A DNA stretch of 61,490 nt from Streptomyces sp. NBRC 110035 (GTDB taxonomy: Bacteria; Actinomycetota; Actinomycetes; Streptomycetales; Streptomycetaceae): NCBI RefSeq assembly GCF_000829695.1, contig NZ_BBNN01000045.1, forward strand, positions 1 to 61,490. Direction: 5' to 3'. Below are positions 42,555-50,957 of the stretch, piece by piece (within the stretch, counting starts at the first letter, position 1; each line of letters begins with the position of its first letter). The notes under the pieces were generated by a model. The model ran no database searches and had not been told where the DNA came from. It saw only the letters and a list, made by a program, of their open reading frames with translations. The translations under genes were made by a program, and so were the position numbers.

Positions 42555-43733
42555 CTTGTGCCACCGCTCACCACAGCGGCCGGCGCACGAGGAGGCACAC
42601 GTCCTGTGGAACTCCCGACCGGCGGGGCTTCCGCCCGAGCCATCTCGTGTACTCCCTTCCACCCGCGTCGTCCCGCCGCGTACCCCCGGGGCATGGCCGA
42701 TCCAGGAGGGTTGTGCGGCAGCCGGAGCGGTTCCCCGCACGGCGCCTCGTCCGGTGTCCGTCCGATCATCACGGCCACGGTGGTGCAGGCACGTCCGCCA
42801 CGCTGGACGGCCGCTGAACAGGCACCGCAAGGACCAACCCGCACCCGCGGCCCGCGGACCGGCCGGGCACGCCACGGCCGCGCGAGCGGCACCGGCACCG
42901 CGCCGCGGGTCCGCTTCGCCGCCCGCACAGCCTCTGGCGCCGAGGCACCGGGGGCGTGCGGACCCACGTCAAGCGCAGCCCGGCGGACCCCGCCGTAGTC
43001 ACCCTGGACCGCTGGGGGGCCTTTGCCCGACACCTGCTCAGACACTCCGGTACCGGCCCGAAACCCTCGACGGTCCCATGACCGGTACCGGCCTCGCCTC
43101 GGTGACCCGACCTCACCCTGACGAGCCGGAGCCGGTGTCGGCTGCGCCGCCGGCCGTCACCGCGGGCCCACCCCGGGCCGGCAGGAAGCCCACCAGGTCC
43201 TCGCCGTCGGACGTGCACCGCCCGGGCACGGGGCCGCCCGCCTCGAGAACGGGCGGACCCCCACCACACTCCGCACCGACCCCGCCCGGGCCCCCGCCCC
43301 CCTGCGCGCCCTGTTCGTCCCGAGGGGCCTCGGAGTCGACCGCTGACGCACGGCCTTTTCCGCGGCCTCTCGCCCACGACCGGCACGAGCGCCCCGAGAG
43401 CCGATCGCACCAGTGCCTTGACCTGCTACTTCAAAGGGGCGGAGGTCCAGGGCGGTGCTGGTCGGGGCACACGTCTGCGGTTCCTCGCCGCCGCATGAAC
43501 GTTCTGCGCCCGTGGCGCACCGGCGTGATGTTTGACCGGGGGGTGGGAAGGTACTCATCGGCCGTCGCCCGGCACGTTCGCGCCGCGGTGCTCTCTGATA
43601 TGCGCTCCTCAATCCGGTGAATAGCGAGAAACGCGGCGCCAAATTGCGGGCCCCGGGAAGTCGGCCGCCACATTCGGAACCTCGAATTCCGTGCACGTAA
43701 TCGCGATGTGACGCCGGACACATGGGTAAAGCC
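42555..43733. other. Long gene-poor region between the nuo operon and the RiPP cluster
   Basis: About 1.2 kb. Several long open frames exist on both strands, but their translations are Arg/Pro/Gly-rich with no recognisable domain. One plus-strand stretch near 42955-43075 (VVTLDRWGAFARHLLRHSGT) is mildly protein-like and may be debris. GC falls towards 43620-43740, which suggests a promoter area. I call no gene. Confidence 0.45.
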
Positions 43734-43764
43734 TTGATCAAGTGGATCCGGTGGTTCGTATACT
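43734..43764 (+). promoter_or_regulatory. Possible promoter upstream of the RiPP regulator
   Basis: TTGATC at 43734-43739 and TATACT at 43759-43764 are separated by 19 bases in an AT-richer patch, 65 bases before the small ORF at 43829. The spacing is longer than the usual 16-18, so this is a tentative call. Confidence 0.35.
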
Positions 43765-43828
43765 GGCGGCGCGCTCGGTGCCGCGGATTGACCGCCGCTT
43801 CACGAGGTCTCAGTCGAGGGGGAAGCTC

Positions 43829-43882
43829 ATGCCGCTGAGTAAGACGGACCAGAATGACACGGCTCCTCCGGCCCTCGCCTGA
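43829..43882 (+). CDS. 17-codon leader ORF
   Basis: ATG preceded by GAGGGGGAAG, encoding MPLSKTDQNDTAPPALA and then TGA. It lies 117 bases before the LuxR-type gene. No family is known. The strong ribosome-binding site is the only support for translation. It could be a regulatory leader peptide or chance. Confidence 0.35.
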   Translation: MPLSKTDQNDTAPPALA

Positions 43883-43998
43883 CCGTCAACGCAATTGGTG
43901 CTGATGGCTGTTTGGCAGGCGTGAGCCATCTCCTTCCTCGAGTGTTCCACTGCATCGGAACCCGGCGCCCCACCGTCGGACGACCACGAGGTTGATAG

Positions 43999-44223
43999 GT
44001 GAATCGTCATACTTCCTTAAGAGACTCCCACCTCAGGCTAGGAAACGATCACTTGAGAATTCTCCAACTCGTCTCCCAGGGCTGCACCATGACGCAGGTG
44101 GCCCGCCGCATGGAGATGAGCGACCGCACCCTGCGGCGCAAAGTACGGTCCATATGCGACCGCGTCGACGTGGAAACCCCGATAGAGGCAGTGGTCTGGG
44201 CCGTGCGTCGAAGAATCATCTGA
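43999..44223 (+). CDS. Stand-alone LuxR-type HTH regulator
   Basis: 74 residues, essentially only a GerE/LuxR C-terminal DNA-binding domain: LRILQLVSQGCTMTQVARRM, EMSDRTLRRKVRSICDRVDV, PIEAVVWAVRRRII. There is no receiver or ligand domain, as in some cluster-situated regulators of RiPP gene clusters. The GTG at 43999 follows a GAGG. It is the first gene of the plus-strand cluster and a likely activator of the kinase-HopA1 operon 214 bases on. The gap 44224-44436 has no other gene. Confidence 0.85.
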   Translation: MNRHTSLRDSHLRLGNDHLRILQLVSQGCTMTQVARRMEMSDRTLRRKVRSICDRVDVETPIEAVVWAVRRRII

Positions 44224-44436
44224 GCGGCGCGGGCGGAGGAGGCGCAGGGACGCGAGAGCGTGCGCGGCGACGGCCGGCGACGGGAGGAAACCGTCGACGG
44301 CCGCCGCCTCGTACCCGGGCCCGGTGACGGTCGCGCCGTCGGCGGCTGTCCCGCACGGCGTGCACACCCTCGTCGTCGGTGGCCGATTCCGGTCACTTCG
44401 TTGTCCGTCGGCCCCGCCCCGCGATAGAAAACGTCT

Positions 44437-45558
44437 GTGGCAGGCGAAACGAGCACATACCCGCAGGGCCGGCCTTCCGCGTCGGCTGTCGACAGTCCCG
44501 TGGACGCATCGGTCGAACAGCTCCTGATGCGGCTCCGGTTGGGTTCCCTGAGTTCTTCGGAGGTCTCTTCCTATCCCGGCCGGAACGAGAACTGGGCCGG
44601 TGTCACGGACACCGGTCATTCGGTATTCGTGAAACGGCTCAAAGGGAGCCCCGGGGAATCCCGGAAGCGATACCGAAGGATCGTGGCGTTCGAGCGCCTC
44701 GCCAACGGGGGTGCCCGCCCCTTTCCCCGCCCGGAGTTCCTCGGCGGGGACGAGGGGCACCGACTGCTGGTGTTCCGGATGCTCGACGACATCAGGTCCG
44801 GCAGTGAACTCGCCGCGGAAAAGGAGTTCACCGAGTCCATGTCGGCCCGGGCGGGCCGGACCCTGGCCGCGCTGCACCGACTCCCTTTCCGGGAAGAGGA
44901 CTTCCCCGAGCCGGACCCCCATCCGTTCCCGCCGGTCGACGACCTGCGGTCGCTGCCGCTGGAGACGTACGTCCACGCCACCGGCGCCTTCGTCCAGGCG
45001 TGGGGGCTGTTGCAGCGCGACGCCGCGCTGCTCGAGGAACTGGAGCGGCTGCGGGCGGCCGAGGACCGGGCCGCCCGCGTCCCCGTCCACGGCGACCTGA
45101 GGCTGGATCAGTTCCTGCTCGCCGACACCGCGTTCCACGTGAACGACTGGGAGGAGTTCCGGCTCGGGGACCCGGCACGCGATGTCGGGGCGTACGTCGG
45201 AGAATGGCTGCACCGCGCGGTGCTGCGGATTCCCGCGCAGGAGACGGACGACGCGTTCTCGGCCGTGCTCACCCACGAGGAGGTCGTGGCGCGCGGCAGC
45301 GAGGAACTGGCCCGCGTGCTGCCGCTGATCTCCGCGTTCCACCGCGGTTACCGCGAGGGCGGCGGCCCCGAGGACGACGGACTCGTGGTGCGCGCCACGT
45401 CCTACGCGGGGTGGCATCTGATCGACCGGCTGATCGCCTCGACCAGGGAGAGCGGCCGGCTGTCGGCCATCGTCCGGGCGGCGGCGGGCATCGGCAGGAC
45501 CGCGTTGCTCGACCCGCGGAGCTTCGTGCGCACGGTCGGCCTGGGGGAGGCCTCGTGA
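44437..45558 (+). CDS. APH-family kinase of class V lanthipeptide type (LxmK/SprPT-like)
   Basis: 373 residues. Phosphotransferase fold: Lys66 in SVFVKRLKG, catalytic loop VPVHGDLRLDQFLLAD (Asp220 present, the usual Asn replaced by Gln225) and metal-binding Asp237 in HVNDWEEFRLGDPARDVG. In class V lanthipeptide and thioviridamide-like pathways, a kinase of this type acts with a HopA1-family protein to phosphorylate and eliminate Ser/Thr, giving Dha/Dhb. The next gene is exactly that partner and overlaps by four bases (GTGA). GTG start at 44437 with a weak ribosome-binding site. Confidence 0.8.
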   Translation: MAGETSTYPQGRPSASAVDSPVDASVEQLLMRLRLGSLSSSEVSSYPGRNENWAGVTDTGHSVFVKRLKGSPGESRKRYRRIVAFERLANGGARPFPRPEFLGGDEGHRLLVFRMLDDIRSGSELAAEKEFTESMSARAGRTLAALHRLPFREEDFPEPDPHPFPPVDDLRSLPLETYVHATGAFVQAWGLLQRDAALLEELERLRAAEDRAARVPVHGDLRLDQFLLADTAFHVNDWEEFRLGDPARDVGAYVGEWLHRAVLRIPAQETDDAFSAVLTHEEVVARGSEELARVLPLISAFHRGYREGGGPEDDGLVVRATSYAGWHLIDRLIASTRESGRLSAIVRAAAGIGRTALLDPRSFVRTVGLGEAS

Positions 45559-46616
45559 GCACGACCACCGAAGAGCCCGTCCCGTACGGGGAGCGGGCGG
45601 TGGAGCGGCCCGCCGCGAACGGGGCGCCCGCACCGGTGCTGTCGGCCGGTCTCCGCCTCGCGCTGGAGGACGTGCACATCGCGCCGGACGGCCGGACGGC
45701 CCGGGTGCGGGACGACGAGGTGACCGCCGAGTCCCCGTCGGCGATGCGCTTCGCCCTCGCCCGCACCCTGTACGAGGTGCTGCACACCGGGCGCGGGGTC
45801 AAGGACCGCGAGGCGCCCAGGACCCTGCGCGCACCCGGCTACGAGGCACGGCTGGCGAAGGCGACGCCGCATCCGGAGACGGTCGCCGCGGGGATCCTCA
45901 CCGACCGGCGCTCGGCCACCGGCCGGCGGGTCGTGGAGATCGACGGTCTGCGGGTGGGCGTCCCGGACTCGGTGACGCTGCGGGAGACCGGGCGCACGGC
46001 GGGCGGCACCGGTCGCCCGGTGGTGCTGATGAACCTCCCGTCGGCCCGCCCGCTCGTCTCGCCCGGCTTCTTCCTCGTGGACAGCGGTACGGGCCGCACC
46101 GGCGGCGGTGATCTGCTGCGGCTCTACCTGCGGGTCGCGGACGCCGACGCGGCCCCCGAGCTGTGGCGTGCCGTACTGAGCGCCCTGGAGAGCCGCTCCG
46201 TCACCTACCGAGCGAAGATCATCTCCAATCCGGCGAGCCTGCCGCGCAACGACGGCATGGTCGTCTACCTGAGCCAGGGCTCCTGGGACGCCGTCGGCGC
46301 GGTGACCGAGGAGGCCCTGGCCACCGGTCTGCCGGAGGGACCCGCCCCCGCGTTCGCCCATGAGGTCGCGCCCGGGGTGACGGCCGCGTGGGAACCGAAG
46401 GACGACCGTACGGGCATGCGCGGACTGAGCTTCGGCGAACACCGGGCGCACGTGGTCGCGCGGGCCTTCGTGGCCGCCGCGGAACAGCAGCGCGAGCGTC
46501 CGACGGCCGCCGGGCTCGCGGCGGCGTGCGTCGCGGCGAACGTGGACCCCGCCGACCCCGCCCGCAACCTCGACTCGGGCGACTGGCCGTGGCACACGGC
46601 CCCCCGGCCGGCCTGA
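45555..46616 (+). CDS. HopA1-family protein, putative dehydration/cyclisation partner
   Basis: 353 residues with the HopA1 (T3SS effector) family pattern: the helical region AMRFALARTLYEVLHTGRG, a beta-rich central part (FFLVDSGTGRTGGGDLLRLY), then VTYRAKIISNPASLPRNDGM and the C-terminal GLSFGEHRAHVVARAFVAAA. HopA1-like proteins (LxmY, SprH3, TvaD-like) are required for dehydro-amino-acid formation in class V lanthipeptides and thioamitides. Because no YcaO/TfuA pair is present, the lanthipeptide alternative is favoured. Coupled to the kinase gene by overlap. Confidence 0.8.
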   Translation: MSTTTEEPVPYGERAVERPAANGAPAPVLSAGLRLALEDVHIAPDGRTARVRDDEVTAESPSAMRFALARTLYEVLHTGRGVKDREAPRTLRAPGYEARLAKATPHPETVAAGILTDRRSATGRRVVEIDGLRVGVPDSVTLRETGRTAGGTGRPVVLMNLPSARPLVSPGFFLVDSGTGRTGGGDLLRLYLRVADADAAPELWRAVLSALESRSVTYRAKIISNPASLPRNDGMVVYLSQGSWDAVGAVTEEALATGLPEGPAPAFAHEVAPGVTAAWEPKDDRTGMRGLSFGEHRAHVVARAFVAAAEQQRERPTAAGLAAACVAANVDPADPARNLDSGDWPWHTAPRPA

Positions 46617-46678
46617 ACCGCCGGACGCGCGAACGACGGTGGCCCGACCCGACCGCATCCCGCAGGAGGTCCAGCAGC

Positions 46679-48517
46679 ATGGCCAGAGAAACACGCCCGG
46701 ACGGCACCGACGAACTGCGGGTCTTCACCCAGCTCCTGGAGGGCCGGAGGACCACCGTGGCCGCCGCGGTGGTGCTGAGCCTCCTGTCCGCCGCCGCCAC
46801 CCTCGTCCTTCCCCTCCAGGTCCGCGATCTGGTGATGGCTCTGGCCGAGGACGAACGTCCCGTCGGCCCGCTGCTCATGATGGCGGGCCTCGCGGTGGGC
46901 GCCGGGCTGGCGACGGCGCTCTCCTCCTACCTGCTCGCCCGTGCCGGCGAGGGCCTGGTCTCCGAGGCGCGCTTCCGCATCGTCTCGCACATCCTGACCC
47001 TGCCGCTGCGGTGGGTCCGGCGTGAAGGGGCCGGCAACCTGGTCGCGCGCGCCAACTCCGACAGCACGCAGCTGCGTTCCGTGGTGGACGTCGGGGTGGC
47101 GCAGATACCGTCCTCGCTCTTCCTGGCCGTCGGCACCCTGATCGCCATGGGGGTGCTGGACTGGGTCCTGCTGCTCGTCGTGCTCGCCACCTTCTCGGTC
47201 GCCGGTGCCGGCATCTTCCTGTGCGTCCGCTCGATCCGCAGCGGTGTGGAGCGCCAGCAGAACGCCATCGGGACCATGTCGCAGCAGATGACGGCGGCCG
47301 TCCTCTCCCTGCCCACGGTCAAGGCGTTCCTCGCCGAACGCCAGGTGGCGTCCACGCTGGGCCACAGCATCGAGGACGCGCGCCGGGCCGCCGTGTCGGT
47401 CGCGCGGGTGACCTCCCTGGTCGGACCCACGATGCAGTTCGGCCAGCAGCTCTCGATCATCGCGGTGATGGTCACCAGCGGCGCCCGGCTGGCCTCCGGG
47501 GACCTGGGCATCGGCGAGTTCGCCGCCTTCATCGTCTACCTGCTGCAACTCGTCGCGCCGCTGACCCTGCTGGTCTCCGGTGTGGCCCGGATGCAGAGCG
47601 GCCTGGCCGCACGCGGACGGCTCAACAGCGTGCTCACCGTCGCCCCGGAGAGCTCCGGGGCGGCCTCCCCGGTCGAGCCGTCGCCGACCGCGCCCGCGGT
47701 GGAGTTCGACGACGTCACCTACACGGACGGCGGGCGCACCCTCATCCACGGGGCCGCCTTCGCGGCCCCCGCACGGGGGCTCACCGCCATCGTCGGGCCG
47801 TCGGGAGCGGGAAAGACGACACTGCTCGCGCTCACCGAGCGCTTCCTCCTGCCGGAGTCGGGCCGCATCTCCGTCTGCGGGCGGCCCGTCGAGCAGTGGC
47901 CCCTGCACCAGCTGCGCGGCGAGATCAGCTACGTCGACCAGAGCTTCACCCTGGTGGAGGGCACGGTGCGGCAGAACCTCCAGCTCGGACAGGACCAGGA
48001 CCTGCCGGACGCGGACCTGTGGCGGGCGCTGCAGACGCTGGGGCTGCGCGGTGCCGTCGAAGCGCTGCCGGAGGGTCTCGACACCGAACTGGGACGGGCC
48101 GAGGACCTGTCGGGGGGCCAGCGGCAGCGGCTGGCGGCCGCCCGCGTCCTGCTGCGGGACACCCGCGTCGTCATCTTCGACGAACCGACCTCACAGCTCG
48201 ACAGCGAGAACGAGGAACGGCTGCGGGTGCTGATGCGCTCCCTCGCCGCCGAGCGCGCGGTGATCGTGGTCGCGCACCGCATCTCCACGGTGCAGGACGC
48301 CGATCTGATCGTGGTCGTGGACGAGGGGCACCTCGTCGACCGGGGCACACACGAGGAGTTGCTGACGCGCTCCGCGCTCTACCAGGAACTGGTGCACGGG
48401 CAGTCGCTGCGCGACCCGGCGAGGCGGACGGCCGGCGCCGTCCCGGCGGATCCCGGCGCCGCGCCGTCCGGCGGCCCGGTGCCGTCCGCTCCGGTGGCCG
48501 GGGCGGTGTCCCGGTGA
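46679..48517 (+). CDS. ABC transporter, fused membrane and ATPase domains (exporter)
   Basis: 612 residues. Six membrane helices (from TVAAAVVLSLLSAAATLVLP to FIVYLLQLVAPLTLLVSGVA), then the ATPase with Walker A GPSGAGKTT at about 373, Q-loop SYVDQSFTLVEGT, signature LSGGQRQRL at about 477, Walker B VVIFDEPTSQLD and His switch VVAHRIST. It has no peptidase C39 domain, so leader removal is done by other proteins, here probably the M16 pair. Likely exports the modified peptide. ATG at 46679 with AGGAGGT nine bases upstream. Confidence 0.9.
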   Translation: MARETRPDGTDELRVFTQLLEGRRTTVAAAVVLSLLSAAATLVLPLQVRDLVMALAEDERPVGPLLMMAGLAVGAGLATALSSYLLARAGEGLVSEARFRIVSHILTLPLRWVRREGAGNLVARANSDSTQLRSVVDVGVAQIPSSLFLAVGTLIAMGVLDWVLLLVVLATFSVAGAGIFLCVRSIRSGVERQQNAIGTMSQQMTAAVLSLPTVKAFLAERQVASTLGHSIEDARRAAVSVARVTSLVGPTMQFGQQLSIIAVMVTSGARLASGDLGIGEFAAFIVYLLQLVAPLTLLVSGVARMQSGLAARGRLNSVLTVAPESSGAASPVEPSPTAPAVEFDDVTYTDGGRTLIHGAAFAAPARGLTAIVGPSGAGKTTLLALTERFLLPESGRISVCGRPVEQWPLHQLRGEISYVDQSFTLVEGTVRQNLQLGQDQDLPDADLWRALQTLGLRGAVEALPEGLDTELGRAEDLSGGQRQRLAAARVLLRDTRVVIFDEPTSQLDSENEERLRVLMRSLAAERAVIVVAHRISTVQDADLIVVVDEGHLVDRGTHEELLTRSALYQELVHGQSLRDPARRTAGAVPADPGAAPSGGPVPSAPVAGAVSR

Positions 48518-49155
48518 CCGGTACGGCGGACGCGGGGGAACCTGTGGGAGCGCGCCGCCTGCTGGTGGTCGGGACCGGATCCGTGACCGCCGCGCATCTG
48601 CCCTTCTGGGCCAGTTGGCTGAAGGCCGGGCACCCGGGGACACAGGTGCGCTACGTCCTGACCAAGGCGGCCACCAGGTTCGTCACCCGGGACGCGCTGA
48701 CCGCCATCGGCGGCTGCGACGTACTGGCGGACCGGTGGCCCGACGAGCCCGAGCCGAGGGCCCGGCACGTCGACCTCGCCCAGTGGCCCGACGCGGTCGT
48801 GGTGCTGCCGGCGACGCTCAACTACCTGGCCAGGCTGGCCGCCGGGCTGGGCGACTCGCCCTCCGTCCTCGCGCTTCAGTGCACGCGCGCGGCGATCGCG
48901 CTCGCGCCCGCGCTGCCGCCCGGCGGCGCGGAGAGCGCGGCGTACGCGGACCACACCGCCCGGCTCCGGGCGCGCCGCAACGTGGTCGTCGTCCCGCCCC
49001 ACCCCGGCCGCAGTACGACCAGCGGGAAGCGCGAGGCGTGGACGCACGCGTCCTTCCCCGAGGTCCTGGCCGCGGCCGACGGGCTGCGGGCGGCGCTCGA
49101 CGCACCGGACCCCGGCGGCCGCACGGGGCCCGAGCAGGAACACGCACCCGCCTGA
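48514..49155 (+). CDS. LanD-like flavoprotein cysteine decarboxylase
   Basis: 213 residues. HFCD/flavoprotein family: RRLLVVGTGSVTAAHLPFWA, the FMN-binding phrase VVVLPATLNYLARLAAGLGD, and LQCTRAAIALAPALP. These enzymes oxidatively decarboxylate a C-terminal Cys of a precursor peptide; the aminoenethiol then closes an AviCys or AviMeCys ring. The precursor in this cluster ends in Cys, which fits. The usual His near the N-terminus is probably His in TAAHLPFW. GTG start overlaps the transporter stop. Confidence 0.85.
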   Translation: MTGTADAGEPVGARRLLVVGTGSVTAAHLPFWASWLKAGHPGTQVRYVLTKAATRFVTRDALTAIGGCDVLADRWPDEPEPRARHVDLAQWPDAVVVLPATLNYLARLAAGLGDSPSVLALQCTRAAIALAPALPPGGAESAAYADHTARLRARRNVVVVPPHPGRSTTSGKREAWTHASFPEVLAAADGLRAALDAPDPGGRTGPEQEHAPA

Positions 49156-49173
49156 CACCTCACGGAGGTACGC

Positions 49174-49956
49174 ATGACCACCGAAACACCCCGGCAGACC
49201 CGGCAGCGGGCGGCCTCCGAGGACAGCAGCGCGTACGGGGAGTCGCTGGCGGACGTCTACGACTCGCTCTACCCCGCCTCGGGGCCGGCTGTCGACTCCC
49301 TGGTCGCCTTCCTGCGGGAGCTGCGCCCCGCCCCCGCGTCGCTGCTCGAACTGGGGGTCGGCACCGGGCGGCTGGCGATCCCGCTGGCCCGGCACGGCTA
49401 CCGGGTGCACGGCGTGGACGCGTCCCCGGCGATGCTGGCGAAACTCCACGAGAACGACCCCACGGGCGAGGTCACCACCTCGGTGGGCGACTTCGGCGCG
49501 CTGGCTGTCCAGGAGCGGTACGACCTCGTCCTCACCGCGCTCAACACCTTCTTCATGCTCCCCACCCAGGAGCAGCAGATCAACTGCCTGCGCGGCATCC
49601 ACGACGCGCTCGCGGACGGCGGTGCCGCGGTCTTCGAGACGTACAACCCGCAGGTCTACCACCGGCTCACCGAGGCGACGACCCGGGTCGGCCATCCGGC
49701 GCCGGACGCGCTGCTGCTCGACACGATCCAGGTGAACCAGTCGCTCCAGTCCGTCCTGGTCGTCCACACGATCATGGAGTCCGGCCGGCTGCGGAAGGTG
49801 CCTGAGGTCAGCCGCTACGCCTGGCCCGCCGAGTTCGACGTGATGGCCCGGCTCGCGGGACTGCGGGTGACCGGCCGCTGGGCCGACTGGGACCGCAGCC
49901 CGGTCACGGACCGGGCGGAGAAACACGTCTATGTGGTGGAGCGCCAAAGCGTGTGA
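49174..49956 (+). CDS. Class I SAM-dependent methyltransferase
   Basis: 260 residues. SAM-binding motif I LLELGVGTGRLAIPLARHGY, motif II YRVHGVDASPAMLAKLHEND, then YDLVLTALNTFFMLPTQEQQ. In the class V lanthipeptides lexapeptide, pristinin and cacaoidin, a methyltransferase of this type dimethylates the new N-terminus; I infer the same here. ATG at 49174 with GGAGG upstream, 18 bases after the decarboxylase. Last gene before an internal promoter. Confidence 0.82.
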   Translation: MTTETPRQTRQRAASEDSSAYGESLADVYDSLYPASGPAVDSLVAFLRELRPAPASLLELGVGTGRLAIPLARHGYRVHGVDASPAMLAKLHENDPTGEVTTSVGDFGALAVQERYDLVLTALNTFFMLPTQEQQINCLRGIHDALADGGAAVFETYNPQVYHRLTEATTRVGHPAPDALLLDTIQVNQSLQSVLVVHTIMESGRLRKVPEVSRYAWPAEFDVMARLAGLRVTGRWADWDRSPVTDRAEKHVYVVERQSV

Positions 49957-49961
49957 CTAAC

Positions 49962-49990
49962 TTGACGGGATGTTGTGTTAACGCAATACT
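49962..49990 (+). promoter_or_regulatory. Promoter with built-in operator before the second ABC transporter
   Basis: -35 TTGACG (49962-49967), 17-base spacer, -10 AATACT (49985-49990). The spacer is GGA plus TGTTGTGTTAACGC, in which TTGTGTTAACGCAA is an imperfect palindrome. The same layout occurs before the HTH gene at 56.4 kb. The start codon of the ABC gene is 38 bases beyond the -10. Confidence 0.75.
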
Positions 49991-50027
49991 CCAGTGAGTC
50001 AACGCGTTGCATCGGGAGGTGTGTGAC

Positions 50028-50957
50028 ATGGCTGGGCCGACGCTGGAGGTCGATGGCGTACGGAAGAGCTACGGCAGACGCCGGGCCGTGGACGGCATGT
50101 CCTTCGACATCCGCGCCGGCGAGCTGTTCGGCTTCGTGGGAAGCAACGGGGCCGGCAAGACCACCACGATGCGGATCGTCCTCGGAGTCCTCACGCCCGA
50201 CGCGGGAGAGGTGCGCTGGCTCGGCCGCCCGGTCGGCTTCGACGCCCGCAGGCAGTTCGGCTACATGCCGGAGGAGCGGGGCCTCTACCCCCGGATGAAG
50301 GTCGGCGAACACCTGCGGTACCTCGGGGAGCTGCACGGCCTGTCACCGGCCGCCGCGCGGGTCGCGGCGGACCGGTGGACCGAGCGGCTGGAGCTCGCCC
50401 CCCACGCGTCCGAGGAGGTCCAGAACCTGAGCCTCGGCAACCAGCAGCGGGTGCAGCTGGCCGCCGCGCTGGTCCACGGACCGAGGGTGCTGGTGCTCGA
50501 CGAACCGTTCTCCGGGCTCGATCCGGTGGCGGTGGACGTCATGCGCGAGGTGCTTGCCGAGCGGGCCGCCGACGGAGTGCCCGTCATGTTCTCCAGCCAC
50601 CAGCTGTCGCTGGTCGAGCGGGTCTGTGACCGGGTGGGCATCGTCGGCGGCGGGCGGCTGATCGCCTGCGGGACGGTCCGGGAGCTGAGCGAGAACGCCG
50701 GCCGCCGGCTGCTGGTCGACGCCCCGGAGGCGGACGGGAACTGGGCCGCGGGACTGCCGGGCGTGGAGGTCGTGAGCCGCGAGGGCACCCGTACGCGGCT
50801 TCGCCTGGCGAAGGGCGCGGACGACCAGCGGGTGCTGCACGCGGCGCTGGCCACCGGGCCGGTCTCCGCCTTCGTGTCCGAACACCCGCCGCTGACCGAG
50901 CTGTACCGCGACCTGGTCACCGGGACGGACGAGCGGCCCGGGGGCGGTGAGCGATGA
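50028..50957 (+). CDS. ABC transporter ATP-binding protein
   Basis: 309 residues. Walker A VGSNGAGKTTTM at about 37-48, signature NLSLGNQQRVQLAAALVH, Walker B VLVLDEPFSGLDPVAVDVMR and a C-terminal DUF4162-like extension. This is the ABC-2 ATPase type that works with the permease encoded next (ATGA overlap). Likely role: immunity or export of the lanthipeptide. ATG at 50028 has GGGAGG eight bases upstream and a 30-base leader from the predicted promoter. Confidence 0.92.
   Translation: MAGPTLEVDGVRKSYGRRRAVDGMSFDIRAGELFGFVGSNGAGKTTTMRIVLGVLTPDAGEVRWLGRPVGFDARRQFGYMPEERGLYPRMKVGEHLRYLGELHGLSPAAARVAADRWTERLELAPHASEEVQNLSLGNQQRVQLAAALVHGPRVLVLDEPFSGLDPVAVDVMREVLAERAADGVPVMFSSHQLSLVERVCDRVGIVGGGRLIACGTVRELSENAGRRLLVDAPEADGNWAAGLPGVEVVSREGTRTRLRLAKGADDQRVLHAALATGPVSAFVSEHPPLTELYRDLVTGTDERPGGGER

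Noticed and set aside
34049..42900. Very long plus-strand open frames antisense to the nuo operon (Glu/Gly/Gln-rich translations, one of 644 codons)
   Set aside because: They are mirror frames of the nuo genes produced by strong codon bias; no domains, and the minus-strand proteins are unmistakable.
42769..43741. Minus-strand ORFs of 194-213 codons in the gap before the RiPP cluster
   Set aside because: Arg/Gly/Pro-rich, no Shine-Dalgarno, no domain; typical of non-coding high-GC DNA.
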